DNA from: Candidatus Rubneribacter avistercoris
GTDB taxonomy: Bacteria > Actinomycetota > Coriobacteriia > Coriobacteriales > Eggerthellaceae
NCBI GenBank assembly: GCA_019115845.1
Contig: DXCU01000060.1
Location: 1 to 42,964, forward strand
DNA length: 42,964 bases
Direction: 5' to 3'
Part shown: positions 22,812 to 30,986 of the stretch, piece by piece
How positions within the stretch are numbered: the stretch's first letter is position 1
How the letters are laid out: every line of letters begins with the position of its first letter
Made by a program: the position numbers and the translations under genes
The notes under the pieces: generated by a model
The model's input: the letters and a program-made list of their open reading frames with translations, nothing else
What the model was told of the DNA's origin: nothing
The model's database searches: none

Positions 22812-25643
22812 TTACTGCTGCTTGCGCTTCCGATACGCGGCCGCCGCCGTCAGCGCACTTGCCAGTGCCGCAAGGAGCACCGTTCCCGCCGCGACAGACT
22901 GCGCGGTGTCGCCCGTCCTGACGAGCGCAGACGGGTCCTTCTTGTTCGCAATCGGCGTCGTTTCCACCTTGGGACCTGCCTTCAAGCCCGCCTTCTGCGC
23001 CTGCACGAACGTATCGTGAGCGTTTGCCAAAGCAAGCAGCGTGGACTGCGCATCCTCCTCTCGGGGCGTGCCCAGCACCAACTCTGCCTGATAGTTGCCA
23101 CCCGCCCGCGCCAAGAAGTCGCGCGCTTGCGCAATGGCGACGGAGAACTCGTCGTAGGCCTCCTGCGTCACCCACAGGGCGTCCTGCGCCACGTCGGAGC
23201 CGTCTGCGCTGATAGCCACACCAGCCAAAACTTGCTCCATCTTGGCAATCTCGCTTTCCAAGGAAGCCAGCGTTTCCACACTCGCATAATCTTCCACATT
23301 GGCATACGCCTTGATGGGGAAGTTGTCGTAGACCTTGGCCTTGTCAAGCTTGCCGGAAACGCCCGACCAGTCGACCCAATCGCCGTCGGAGTAAACGTAG
23401 CTTTCGCCTTCATTCACCACGGCCTCATAATACGTGTCGCCCACGCCAGCGAGGAGGTTGTCGATCATCGCTTCGATGGACACCTTCATTTCCTCGGAGT
23501 TCATGAGCTCATCGGTTTCCTTTGTGGCCTCGTCCGCAGCGTATTTGTCGGCCTCTTCTTCGCTGGCTTCGGGATGCTCGTCCATGTACTCGCTGCGGAA
23601 CGTGTCGTAGCGATTCTGATACTCTCCCATATAGATGAGCTGATAGTACATGTTGTACATCTGCTTTTTCATCTCTTCGATGGCGTCTGGGTCGATCTTG
23701 CTCATGTTGGTGGCAACATTGCAATAATACAGATTGTCGTCGTTGCAGTACTGCGTGATCTCCACGGCGTAACGCTGCCCCGCGCGCATGGGCACCCACT
23801 CGTCCTCGGGCAAGGTTATGCGATGGAAGCCGCCGTATTCGTACGTGACCTCTTCCTCTGCCCTTAACTCGCCATCGGTGGGATCTTCATCCTCGGCATC
23901 CATCAAGTACAGTCGATACGTGACCGTGGTGTTGGGTTTCACCGTCTCGCAGGCCATCGTACGCACCGTGCGGTCCTCCGTCGCTTCGAACACATTGGCG
24001 CTCGAGGCGCGGCTTTCGGAACTCTTAGACAGCGTCTCGCTGGAGATCAGGTAGTTGTACTGGTCGGCGATGTAGTAGTCGGCATCCGGCGCGTCCAAAT
24101 CAAAATCGAACGTCTCGGCTTTCGAGATGGTCTGGTCGTAATACGAAATCCAGAAATAGCCATCTTTGCCCCAGGGGTATTTGTGCGGAAACTCGTTGGC
24201 ATCGGAGCCCCAACTGTTCTTCACCAGCCACGCGCCATCCTTGGGAGGCTGGCGATCAGGATCAGTGCTGAAATACTCCTTCTTGTAATTGTCATCCCAG
24301 CCCACGATGGTCACCGCGTGATTGATGCCGGCAGGCGTATAGGTATAGTGCGCCCACGTGTTCTCGTTGATGTACTGGGCCTCCCCTTGCTCGTCGGGCT
24401 GGGAGGTGTCCGCGTAGAACGCTACTGAAATGGCACGGCCCTCCACCAACTCGCTTTTCCAAGCGTCGCGAGCCTCGTCGATAGGCTGGTAATCGCCATT
24501 GGAGTCGAGGTACCACGTGTCGGGCAGTATCTTGCTCTCTTCAAGTTCGTACGCCTGCCAATTCCACATTTCCTCAGGAAGTCCCCATGTCAGCGGCTCG
24601 TTCACCTCTTCGCCCTCTTCGGTGACGGTGGTTATAGAATCGGCATAGTACAGCTTCTCGACCGTATACCCCTGCCACTCTAAAGCGGTGATGCCTTCCT
24701 TGTCCAGAACCATCAACTGGGTCTTCGCGGTGCCACCCTCGTCATCCGTAGCACCCTCGTCAGCGCCGTCCGCAGCACCTTCCTCGACACCGTCTGCGGT
24801 GACACCGCCCTGCACGCTATCTGTGGAGCCGTCCGTGGAAACGTTGCCGGCGCCGTCCGCGGAACCACCCTCGGCATCGGCTGCGGCTTCGCCCTCGGCG
24901 CCACCCTCGGTGCCGTCGTCAGTGTCATCGGCCTCGGACTCGCCCGAAGACTCCTCGCTCAGAGAAGTCACCCTGCAGTAGACCATCTCCTGGTCGTTTT
25001 GATAGGGCGCAGTGTCCTCCGGCACGGGACCCACGCCCGCAGAGAACATCGTTGTCGCATAGACCATAAGGCCACCCAGGTTAAACATGAAGTTCGGGTT
25101 GCCTGTTGTGTTGTGCGCCCCTTCGCCCGCTTGGGACTGCTCGCCGTCAAGTTCGGTAGATTCGGGCACAGGCATGTAAGAGAAGTAGGCCAGATGTCGT
25201 TCAGAAAGGTCGAGATCCTCAGGATTCATTTTGGCGCCCGCCCGCCACATGTCGGCGAGAATGGACGACTCAGCTGCGGCGATAGCGGCAAATCCCCAGC
25301 AGGTGCCCCAAGGGTTCTGAAGCTTTACGGGCGTCACCAAACCGTAGTCGCGCAAGTCGAATTCAGAATTGGTGATAGACGCACCGGTTAGGGTTGCTTC
25401 TTCCTCCAGCGAATTCGCGGCGGGCGCCGGCGTGTCAGATGCATCCGCATACGAATAGGGCTGATACGTTGCTGCGTCCATTTGGCCAACTGCTGCCTGC
25501 CATTCGGAAATCTCCGACTGCTCGTCGGCAAGAGCCGCCGTTGGAGCCATCCCGCACAGCCCGAACGCCAGCGCAAACGCCATGCATCCGCGAAGCACCC
25601 TGTGTCTTGTGCGGACGATTCCAAGCGCCTTGGCCTTCTCCAT
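22812..25643 (-). CDS. Large surface papain-like (C1) cysteine protease with sortase-type C-terminus
   Basis: A 943-residue exported protein: signal peptide 1-39, C1 protease domain with Cys115 (QNPWGTCWGFAA), His442 (GINHAVTIVGWDD) and Asn476 (WLVKNSWGSD). An acidic, low-complexity insert (229-308, rich in Asp, Glu, Gly, Ala) splits the two halves of the catalytic domain. A lectin-like domain follows (about 540-650: ANVFEATEDRTVRTMACE, FHRITLPEDEWVPM), then a Glu/Met-rich helical part and a FIVAR-like segment (about 800-890). The end, LVRTGD plus a hydrophobic stretch and RKRKQQ, is an LPXTG-like sorting signal, so the protein is probably wall-anchored. ATG 25643 follows AAAGGAGG. Substrates may be host or dietary proteins; this is inference. 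Confidence 0.93.
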   Translation of the reverse strand: MEKAKALGIVRTRHRVLRGCMAFALAFGLCGMAPTAALADEQSEISEWQAAVGQMDAATYQPYSYADASDTPAPAANSLEEEATLTGASITNSEFDLRDYGLVTPVKLQNPWGTCWGFAAIAAAESSILADMWRAGAKMNPEDLDLSERHLAYFSYMPVPESTELDGEQSQAGEGAHNTTGNPNFMFNLGGLMVYATTMFSAGVGPVPEDTAPYQNDQEMVYCRVTSLSEESSGESEADDTDDGTEGGAEGEAAADAEGGSADGAGNVSTDGSTDSVQGGVTADGVEEGAADGADEGATDDEGGTAKTQLMVLDKEGITALEWQGYTVEKLYYADSITTVTEEGEEVNEPLTWGLPEEMWNWQAYELEESKILPDTWYLDSNGDYQPIDEARDAWKSELVEGRAISVAFYADTSQPDEQGEAQYINENTWAHYTYTPAGINHAVTIVGWDDNYKKEYFSTDPDRQPPKDGAWLVKNSWGSDANEFPHKYPWGKDGYFWISYYDQTISKAETFDFDLDAPDADYYIADQYNYLISSETLSKSSESRASSANVFEATEDRTVRTMACETVKPNTTVTYRLYLMDAEDEDPTDGELRAEEEVTYEYGGFHRITLPEDEWVPMRAGQRYAVEITQYCNDDNLYYCNVATNMSKIDPDAIEEMKKQMYNMYYQLIYMGEYQNRYDTFRSEYMDEHPEASEEEADKYAADEATKETDELMNSEEMKVSIEAMIDNLLAGVGDTYYEAVVNEGESYVYSDGDWVDWSGVSGKLDKAKVYDNFPIKAYANVEDYASVETLASLESEIAKMEQVLAGVAISADGSDVAQDALWVTQEAYDEFSVAIAQARDFLARAGGNYQAELVLGTPREEDAQSTLLALANAHDTFVQAQKAGLKAGPKVETTPIANKKDPSALVRTGDTAQSVAAGTVLLAALASALTAAAAYRKRKQQ

Positions 25644-25968
25644 ACGTCCTCCTTTGTTGCAGGAACACTACGACGCGGGGGGCTTTTTATCCAAAGCAAC
25701 GACTCACCCTCTACGCCTCAGGAAAATTATACGCAACAACACTTTGGATCAGCCAGACGCCCGTGTACCGTTCACGCACCAGAACGACTTTTTACGCGCA
25801 GATCCTCCGCATACCACCAGGCATGTTTCATGCACATGCCCCCCATATGCCCTCTGCTGAACCGCCGCCAGCATAAAACCCGCACGCAAACGCCGATACC
25901 CCGAACAACGCGGCAAAGCGCTCCTTGCGGCGTCGCCTCATCGCACCGAGCAACCTCGCGCTCGCCTC
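25644..25968. promoter_or_regulatory. 325-bp intergenic region with candidate promoter of the surface protease
   Basis: A minus-strand TATAAT lies at 25726-25731, about 80 bp upstream of the protease start, in a locally AT-rich patch; the corresponding -35 (GGCTGA or TGGCTG) is poor. No gene is supported in this stretch. The remainder is the region downstream of ecfT; no convincing terminator was found there. Confidence 0.4.
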
Positions 25969-26730
25969 CTATCCCAACGCCACGGCCAGCGCCACCAGCA
26001 GGGCGCCGCCCGCAAGCGCCGCCGCGTCCAGCACCCGCATCGGGTACTCCTTGTAGCCGCTCGCAGCCGTGCGCAGGTTGAAGCCGCGCACCTCGGCGGC
26101 GATGGCGGCGCTGTTGGTCTTGCGAACCGAGGACACCAGAAGCGGCACGCACAACGGCACCATGAGCCGCGCTTTCTGCACGATGCCGCCGCGGTCGAAC
26201 TCCACCCCGCGCGCCGTCTGCGCCTCCATGACGCCCTTCATGTCGTTCATGAACACGGGGATGAAATGGACCGTCGAGGTGAACGTGAACGCGTACTTGT
26301 ACGGCACGTGCAGCACCTTCACCGCCGCGTTGGCAAGGTCGTTGGTTTTGGTCACGTAGAACACCAAAAAGAGCGGTATGGCCGCCGCCGCAAGACGCAC
26401 GATGGTCGTGAGCGCCGCAATCAGGCTTCCCGTGCCGATGTAGCCCCACGGCAGCTGCACAAGCTGCACGCCTGCGGGCGTTGTAAGCAGCTGCACCACT
26501 GCCAAAATCAGCGAGAACGCCAGCACCGCCCGCACCAGTCCGAGCGTCTGCCGCACCATGCCGCACATTGCCGCCAGCGCAAGCCCCGCCGCCAGCAACG
26601 CCATTAAAAACACCAGGCTGCTCGTGCAAAAGCAGGCAACGGCGAACAGAGCCGCCGCGCCCAGCTTCGCCACGGGGTTCATACGGTGCAGCGGGCTTTT
26701 CCCCGGCACGTACTCCAAAAACGCGCTCAT
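25969..26730 (-). CDS. ecfT: ECF transporter transmembrane coupling protein EcfT
   Basis: A 253-residue membrane protein with about five to six hydrophobic segments (FAVACFCTSSLVFLMALLA, LAFSLILAVVQLL and so on). The two cytoplasmic coupling motifs that bind the ATPases are visible: ARG in AQTARGVEFDRGG and RG in AAEVRGFNLRT. ATG 26730 overlaps the stop of the ATPase gene as ATGA, so translation is coupled. It is the last gene of the minus-strand S-A-A-T module and links ATP hydrolysis to toppling of the substrate-binding S subunit. Confidence 0.94.
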   Translation of the reverse strand: MSAFLEYVPGKSPLHRMNPVAKLGAAALFAVACFCTSSLVFLMALLAAGLALAAMCGMVRQTLGLVRAVLAFSLILAVVQLLTTPAGVQLVQLPWGYIGTGSLIAALTTIVRLAAAAIPLFLVFYVTKTNDLANAAVKVLHVPYKYAFTFTSTVHFIPVFMNDMKGVMEAQTARGVEFDRGGIVQKARLMVPLCVPLLVSSVRKTNSAAIAAEVRGFNLRTAASGYKEYPMRVLDAAALAGGALLVALAVALG

Positions 26731-27593
26731 GCGAGTCCTCCTTCCGCAACCGTCGCCACCGCTTCCACCATGTCCTCGAGCGTGTTCGCCCTCCCCACCG
26801 GGCCTTCCGCCAAACCCGGCACACGGCGCGCAAGCTCCAAAGACACATCCACCACCTGCGGCGGCATGAGCGAGGCGCGCGCCAGCGTGTCGCGGTTGCG
26901 CAGCACTTCGAACACGGGACCGTCGTCAACCACGCGCCCGTCGTTCATCACGATGCAGCGCTTCGCGTAGTCAGCCACCACCTCCATGTCGTGGCACACC
27001 ATGAGCACCGTCGTCCCCGCCTCGTGCATACGGCGCACGATGTTCATCACCTTCGCGCATTCCCGATAGTCCAGACCCGTCGTCGGCTCGTCGAGCACCA
27101 CCACCGGCGGCGCGAGCACCACGATGGAGGCGAGCGCCAGCAGTTGACGCGCACCCCGGTTGAGCAAAAACGGGTCGGCGTCGGGGTTGAAGCCGAACTC
27201 GCGAATCATCGCGTCAACGCGCTCCTCAGCTTGTTGCGCATCCTCGAAAGCGGCACCCTTCCCCGCCAACCCGAGCGCCTTGAAGCCAAACATCAGCTCC
27301 TCGCGCACCGTGTTGCAGCAGATCTGGCTGTCGGGGTTTTGGAACAAAAAGCCCACCGTGCGCGCCAGGTGGCTCGTCTTAAGCTCGGTGGTGGAAACGC
27401 CGTCCACCAGCACCTGGCCCGCATCCGGCTTCAAAAGGCCGTTCACCAGGCGCATGGTGGTGGACTTGCCCGCGCCGTTCGTGCCTGCAAACGCCACGAA
27501 CTCCCCCTGCTCAATGGTGAAACCCACGCCTTTCAAGACGGGAAGCGCCGCCTCGTAGGACGCGCGCACCTCCCGAAACTCCACCATGCTCAT
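26727..27593 (-). CDS. ECF transporter ATPase with non-canonical signature motif
   Basis: A 288-residue ABC ATPase. Walker A is GTNGAGKS (37-44), the Q-loop FLFQNPDSQI, Walker B VVVLDEPTTGLD and the switch His in VCHDME. The ABC signature is LNRGARQLLALA instead of LSGGQ; related ECF ATPases can read LSKGERQ, but this one departs further. In an EcfA heterodimer this would weaken one of the two ATP sites. ATG 27593 gives an ATGA overlap with the upstream ATPase gene; the frame extends 21 codons further without support. Its C-terminal 60 residues (VVDVSLELARRVPGL...) form the ECF-specific extension. Confidence 0.93.
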   Translation of the reverse strand: MSMVEFREVRASYEAALPVLKGVGFTIEQGEFVAFAGTNGAGKSTTMRLVNGLLKPDAGQVLVDGVSTTELKTSHLARTVGFLFQNPDSQICCNTVREELMFGFKALGLAGKGAAFEDAQQAEERVDAMIREFGFNPDADPFLLNRGARQLLALASIVVLAPPVVVLDEPTTGLDYRECAKVMNIVRRMHEAGTTVLMVCHDMEVVADYAKRCIVMNDGRVVDDGPVFEVLRNRDTLARASLMPPQVVDVSLELARRVPGLAEGPVGRANTLEDMVEAVATVAEGGLA

Positions 27594-28429
27594 GCGACCA
27601 CCTGCTCCAACGCATCGCACGCCTCGCTCACCGTGCGCACCGCCACGCGCTCGCACACGCCCCTGTCGGCCAGGCGATTTACCAGTGTGGTTGACCGCGG
27701 GCAGTTCACCCCGATCTCCAGCAGCTCATCGGCATGAGCAAGCACCCGCCTTGGCTCGTCGGCAAAGCGGACGCGCCCGCCCTCAACCACCACCAGCATA
27801 TCGGCATAGCGCGAAAGGAGCGCGATCTTCTGCTCCACCACCACAACCGTGGTTCCATGAGTGCGCGCGTAGGAAACCAGCAGGTCGAACACGCTCTGCG
27901 AGCTGGCTGGATCAAGCTCGGCGGTCGGCTCGTCCAGCACGAGCACCTTTGGCTCCATGGCCAGCACCGAGGCGATGGCCACCTTTTGCTTCTGCCCGCC
28001 GGAAAGCGATGCGATAGTCCGCTCGCGCAGATCGGCTATGCCCATGTCGGCGAGCGCCCGTTCCAGGCGGGTTTCCATTTCGTCGCGCGGCACCCCGAAG
28101 TTCTCCATCCCGTAAAGCACCTCGTCTTCCACCACCGGCGTCACGAACTGGCTGTCAACATCCTGACACACGCTTCCCACCGCACGCGAAAGATCGGTGA
28201 GCGCCGTCTCGCAGGTGTCCAGCCCGTCTACCAGCACCGACCCGTAGAAGTCGCCCGGATAGCAGTGCGGCACAATGCCGTTCATGGCGTAGGTGAGCGT
28301 GGACTTGCCCGAACCCGCCGGGCCGGTGATGCCCACAAACGTCCCCGCCGGAATGGAGAGGTTGATGTCGCGCACCGTTGGCTCACCGCCCTCCCGGTAT
28401 TGAAACGAAAAGTCAGTGATTTCTATCAT
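27590..28429 (-). CDS. ECF transporter ATPase with canonical motifs
   Basis: A 279-residue ABC ATPase with Walker A GPAGSGKS (36-43), Q-loop CQDVDSQF, signature LSGGQKQKVAIA, Walker B VLVLDEPTAELDP and a switch region VVVVEQKIALL, in which Gln replaces the usual His (EQK instead of TH). That replacement is frequent in the ECF group. ATG 28429 follows GAAAGG; an upstream in-frame ATG lacks conservation. It overlaps the second ATPase by four bases. A 302-bp repeat-filled gap separates it from the S-component gene, the only break in this otherwise tight operon. Confidence 0.94.
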   Translation of the reverse strand: MIEITDFSFQYREGGEPTVRDINLSIPAGTFVGITGPAGSGKSTLTYAMNGIVPHCYPGDFYGSVLVDGLDTCETALTDLSRAVGSVCQDVDSQFVTPVVEDEVLYGMENFGVPRDEMETRLERALADMGIADLRERTIASLSGGQKQKVAIASVLAMEPKVLVLDEPTAELDPASSQSVFDLLVSYARTHGTTVVVVEQKIALLSRYADMLVVVEGGRVRFADEPRRVLAHADELLEIGVNCPRSTTLVNRLADRGVCERVAVRTVSEACDALEQVVA

Positions 28430-28731
28430 GGGATGCCTTTCTAAAACGAAGCAGATTGCCAAAATGACACAGGTCGAACAAAAGTCAGCGAGGGCTCGCG
28501 CGGTGTCTCAGATTGCCGAAATGGCGCAGGCGACGCGTACTTCGGTACGCAAGCCTTCGCCATCGCGGCAAGATGAGGCACCCCGCGAAGCCGCAGCGTC
28601 GGCCCATCCGTCGTTGCCTTGGCAACGATGGAACTTGGTACGCGACGAGCGCTTGGGGCGGCAAAGCTGGGTGCCTCAACGTCCCGCAGCGTCGGCCCAT
28701 CCGTCGTTGCGTCAGCGACGACGGAACAAAA
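28430..28731. repeat. Repeat-packed 302-bp gap between S component and ATPases
   Basis: Three kinds of repeat are seen. (1) A 27-bp exact direct repeat, CCGCAGCGTCGGCCCATCCG plus TCGTTGC, at 28591-28617 and 28684-28710; each copy ends in its own hairpin (CCGTCGTTGCC/GGCAACGATGG and CCGTCGTTGC/GCGACGACGG). (2) Diverged direct repeats beginning CAGATTGCC near 28451 and 28509. (3) Inverted TGAGGCACCC (28575-28584) and GGGTGCCTCA (28669-28678). A GCGTAC-TTCG-GTACGC hairpin lies at 28535-28550. No gene is supported. It looks like a REP/BIME-type insertion inside the operon. Confidence 0.75.
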
Positions 28732-29355
28732 CTAGCGCTTCAAAACCTTCTTGAGCGGCAGCGCCAAAATCTGCACCAGCACTGCGTTGAACGTGGCCGT
28801 GCCCAGCACGATGGCAGCATACGTTGCCAGCGCCACCATCATGTCGCCACCCGTGGACATCACGTTGATGTAGACCGACAAAAACGCGAACACGCCGCCG
28901 GACACCAGCGTGGAGGCAAACGTGTTCGCCAGCGGATTGAGGTCCAGCTTGTCGCCGATTTCCATGGGCACCCTCACCAGCAGGCCGCACACGAGCGCGC
29001 CCAGCACCTCGGAAGGGATGTTCAAAAGCGGCGTGGCGTTGAGCAGGGGGATTTGGCACACAAGCCCGGCCAAAAGACCGATGACAACCGCCTGCCCCAC
29101 CTTCGGCCGCGTCAAGACGATGGCCAGGCAGTACATGGCGATGATGAAGTTGGGCTTCATGCCCATGGACGAAAGCAGCGAACCCACCGTGAGTTTGAGC
29201 ACCGCACCCGCCGCCAGCAGCACGGCGATGAGGATAAGGTCCTGCGTGGAAAGCCCCGCCTGTTTTTGCGGCGCGGCCACTTCGCGCTTGCGCGCCCCGA
29301 CAGGCGATACAGCGGCCACCTGCGTTGCAACCTCGCGCTTGATCTGCTGTTCCAT
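28732..29355 (-). CDS. trpP: ECF transporter S component, TrpP-like tryptophan-uptake protein
   Basis: A 207-residue membrane protein with about six hydrophobic segments after a 45-residue basic cytoplasmic N-terminus. The core LILIAVLLAAGAVLKLTVG, GMKPNFIIAMYCLAIVLTRP and LLNIPSEVLGALVCGLL resemble TrpP-type S components. ATG 29355 is chosen for GAGGAAC upstream and because the conserved part starts soon after; the open frame upstream runs into the T-box leader. It is the first gene after a complete T-box with a UGG specifier reading and is followed by its own ATPases and EcfT. Tryptophan is the best substrate guess, from the T-box and the family resemblance together; the protein sequence alone would not prove it. 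Confidence 0.8.
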   Translation of the reverse strand: MEQQIKREVATQVAAVSPVGARKREVAAPQKQAGLSTQDLILIAVLLAAGAVLKLTVGSLLSSMGMKPNFIIAMYCLAIVLTRPKVGQAVVIGLLAGLVCQIPLLNATPLLNIPSEVLGALVCGLLVRVPMEIGDKLDLNPLANTFASTLVSGGVFAFLSVYINVMSTGGDMMVALATYAAIVLGTATFNAVLVQILALPLKKVLKR

Positions 29356-29478
29356 GTTCCTCAGTCCTTTCTTGGCGGAGCTTCCCGCCGGTCGTTGCCC
29401 CTTCCGGAGCCCATCCTTTTGCCGGCACGCGCTTCGCTGACGAGGAACCCCCACTGCCATCCAACAAAGAGCCGCAAA

Positions 29479-29515
29479 CAAAAAAGACCTGTCCTTCGAG
29501 ATAAAGGACAGGTCT
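29479..29515 (-). terminator. Intrinsic terminator of the T-box leader
   Basis: AGACCTGTCCTT (minus strand 29515-29504) pairs perfectly with AAGGACAGGTCT (29496-29485) around a seven-base loop, followed by TTTTTTG. It is the conditional terminator that competes with the GGTGGCACC antiterminator. Confidence 0.92.
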
Positions 29516-29785
29516 TCAACCTGCGGTGCCACCTTTATTGGCTCTGCAATGCAGAACCCTCTCACGAACATGCCAACACATGTTCTGCCCTTAACGCAGG
29601 CTCACGGTCCAGATACTCGGTCGCTTTCTGCAGCGCTTGCGTCTGCATCCGGCTTCCTTTCCCCTTTCCCTCGGCGAACCATTTACCGCCCAGCTTCCTA
29701 CGGGAATCCCAGCTACGCCCGCTCTCTGTGAGTGCTCATGACGGCTTGACTTTCGCCTCATCGGTTTGAGGTATTCAGTTGTGAC
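29479..29785 (-). ncRNA. T-box riboswitch leader, probably tRNA-Trp-sensing
   Basis: A transcript from about 29785 downward shows T-box landmarks: a stem I bottom helix (CTCAC pairing with GTGAG), an AGAGAG internal loop facing AGTATCTGGACC, the CGTTA linker, the T-box core GGTGGCACCGC (29533-29523) and a terminator. The specifier is best read as TGG at 29611-29609 (Trp), being followed by a purine as in other T-boxes; other triplets in the loop (for example CTG) are not excluded. Uncharged tRNA would stabilise the antiterminator and allow transcription of the ECF operon. It acts at transcription, unlike many actinobacterial T-boxes, which act at translation. Confidence 0.88.
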
Positions 29786-29789
29786 GCAA

Positions 29790-29820
29790 ACTATAGCACA
29801 ACGCTCCGGAATGCTGTCAA
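29790..29820 (-). promoter_or_regulatory. Promoter of the T-box/ECF operon
   Basis: On the minus strand a perfect TTGACA (29820-29815) is followed after 19 bp by TATAGT (29795-29790), with an extended-10 TG one base before it. GCTATA with a 17-bp spacer is an overlapping alternative. It lies directly upstream of the T-box leader. Confidence 0.75.
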
Positions 29821-30139
29821 GAGGAATTTGAGGCAATCTGGCCACCGCGAGAGAGCGCACCTTCTCAAATGCAAGGAGCTGCGAGGGCGCGGACATGGCG
29901 TGGGCACCGAAACGCGCAGGCAGTTACGAAAGCGGCTTCCCCTCTCTGCCAAACCGACGTTGCCGCAAGCACGCGTCTGCCGAACCCCGGGCCACGCCCC
30001 CCTGGCCGGGTGCGTCGACGGGTCCCGCCCGCCGGGTCAAGCCCTTCAAGGCGCCTGCGGGACCTTGCGCGGCAAGCCGACCCGCGCGTGCCGCAGGGCG
30101 CCGTTCGCGGCCAGCCTGCGATCGCGCCCTGCCCGCCGC
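29821..30139. other. 319-bp gene-free region between the T-box promoter and the TetR gene
   Basis: Several short GC-rich frames exist, but none has a ribosome site or recognisable sequence. I see no convincing RNA or regulatory element here. Confidence 0.5.
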
Positions 30140-30766
30140 TCACTCCCCGGCGGCGAGGTAGGCCATGATGAGGCGACGGGTCTCGGCGGCCGTGGGCTCG
30201 CCGTTACTATGAACGCGCAGCATGGAGCGCGTGCGCGCAAGGCCGATGGCGGTGGACGAGGCCACCAGCGCCTCCTCCTCCACCGACTGGCCGGCGAGCA
30301 TGCGGCGATCAGGGTGCTCGGCCAGATGGGAGCGCAACGCGGACGCTATGGAGTGCTGCACGGCCAGCAGGTCGCGCTGGCCCTGGAAGAACAGCTGGGG
30401 CATGGCGCACAGCGCCTCGCGACGCAGGGCCGCAACGTCCTCGTCCTCATCCGACGCCAAGCTTGCGCCCACCACGTCCACCAGCACATCCAGATAGCAC
30501 GCCTCGCTCTGCTCCGCAAGGACGGCCGTCAGCCGCTCGTCATCGGGAAACGCGTTGAACCGGCCTGTGACGGCGGCCGCCTTCGACGGGAAGTAGTTGA
30601 AGAAGGTCTTTTTCGATATCTCGGCGCGGGCGCAGATGTCCTCCACCGTCACCCCGTCGAAGCCCCGCTCCAGCACCAGTTCGAGCGCCGCCCGCTCCGC
30701 CGCAAGCCGAGCTTTGAGTTTTTTGCGGTACCTAAGCCCTTCCGAAGCTGCATGCTCCTGATCCAC
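30140..30766 (-). CDS. TetR-family repressor
   Basis: A 208-residue regulator. The N-terminal helix-turn-helix (about 15-65) reads ALELVLERGFDGVTVEDICA and RAEISKKTFFNYFPSKAAAV, the TetR/AcrR signature; the rest is a helical ligand and dimerisation domain. The start is GTG 30766 with GGGAGG about 9 nt upstream; no in-frame ATG exists nearer. It is divergent from the MFS-CBS exporter and the 220-bp spacer holds a palindrome, so repression of the exporter and of itself is the likely circuit. The ligand is unknown. Confidence 0.92.
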   Translation of the reverse strand: MDQEHAASEGLRYRKKLKARLAAERAALELVLERGFDGVTVEDICARAEISKKTFFNYFPSKAAAVTGRFNAFPDDERLTAVLAEQSEACYLDVLVDVVGASLASDEDEDVAALRREALCAMPQLFFQGQRDLLAVQHSIASALRSHLAEHPDRRMLAGQSVEEEALVASSTAIGLARTRSMLRVHSNGEPTAAETRRLIMAYLAAGE

Positions 30767-30864
30767 GTTGCGTTCCGCCTCCCGACGATGACGATGCCGA
30801 TGTGCCGTTTCCGTGCAGGGTACCACAACTTCCGTTTCGAGCACTTTTCTTTTACCGAATGAAT

Positions 30865-30883
30865 ATTTATACTGGGTGTAAAT
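30865..30883. promoter_or_regulatory. Candidate TetR operator overlapping the MFS-CBS promoter
   Basis: ATTTATAC-TGG-GTGTAAAT is a near-perfect palindrome (7 of 8 arm positions). It overlaps a plus-strand -10-like TATACT (30868-30873) with TTTTCT 17 bp upstream (30845-30850), so a bound repressor would block the exporter promoter. Confidence 0.6.
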
Positions 30884-30986
30884 TGCCGGAGCCGCCGACA
30901 GGGGCGTCTTCGGGGCCGGGCGCAAGCCCTCCCCGAGGACGCCTTTGTTTGCGGCAGCACCTCACGCATCGGAAGGAACACGCTCT

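Noticed and set aside
28430-28731. CRISPR-like repeat array
   Set aside because: Only two copies of the 27-bp unit are present, with no regular spacers and no cas genes; the hairpin-ended units fit REP-type repeats better.
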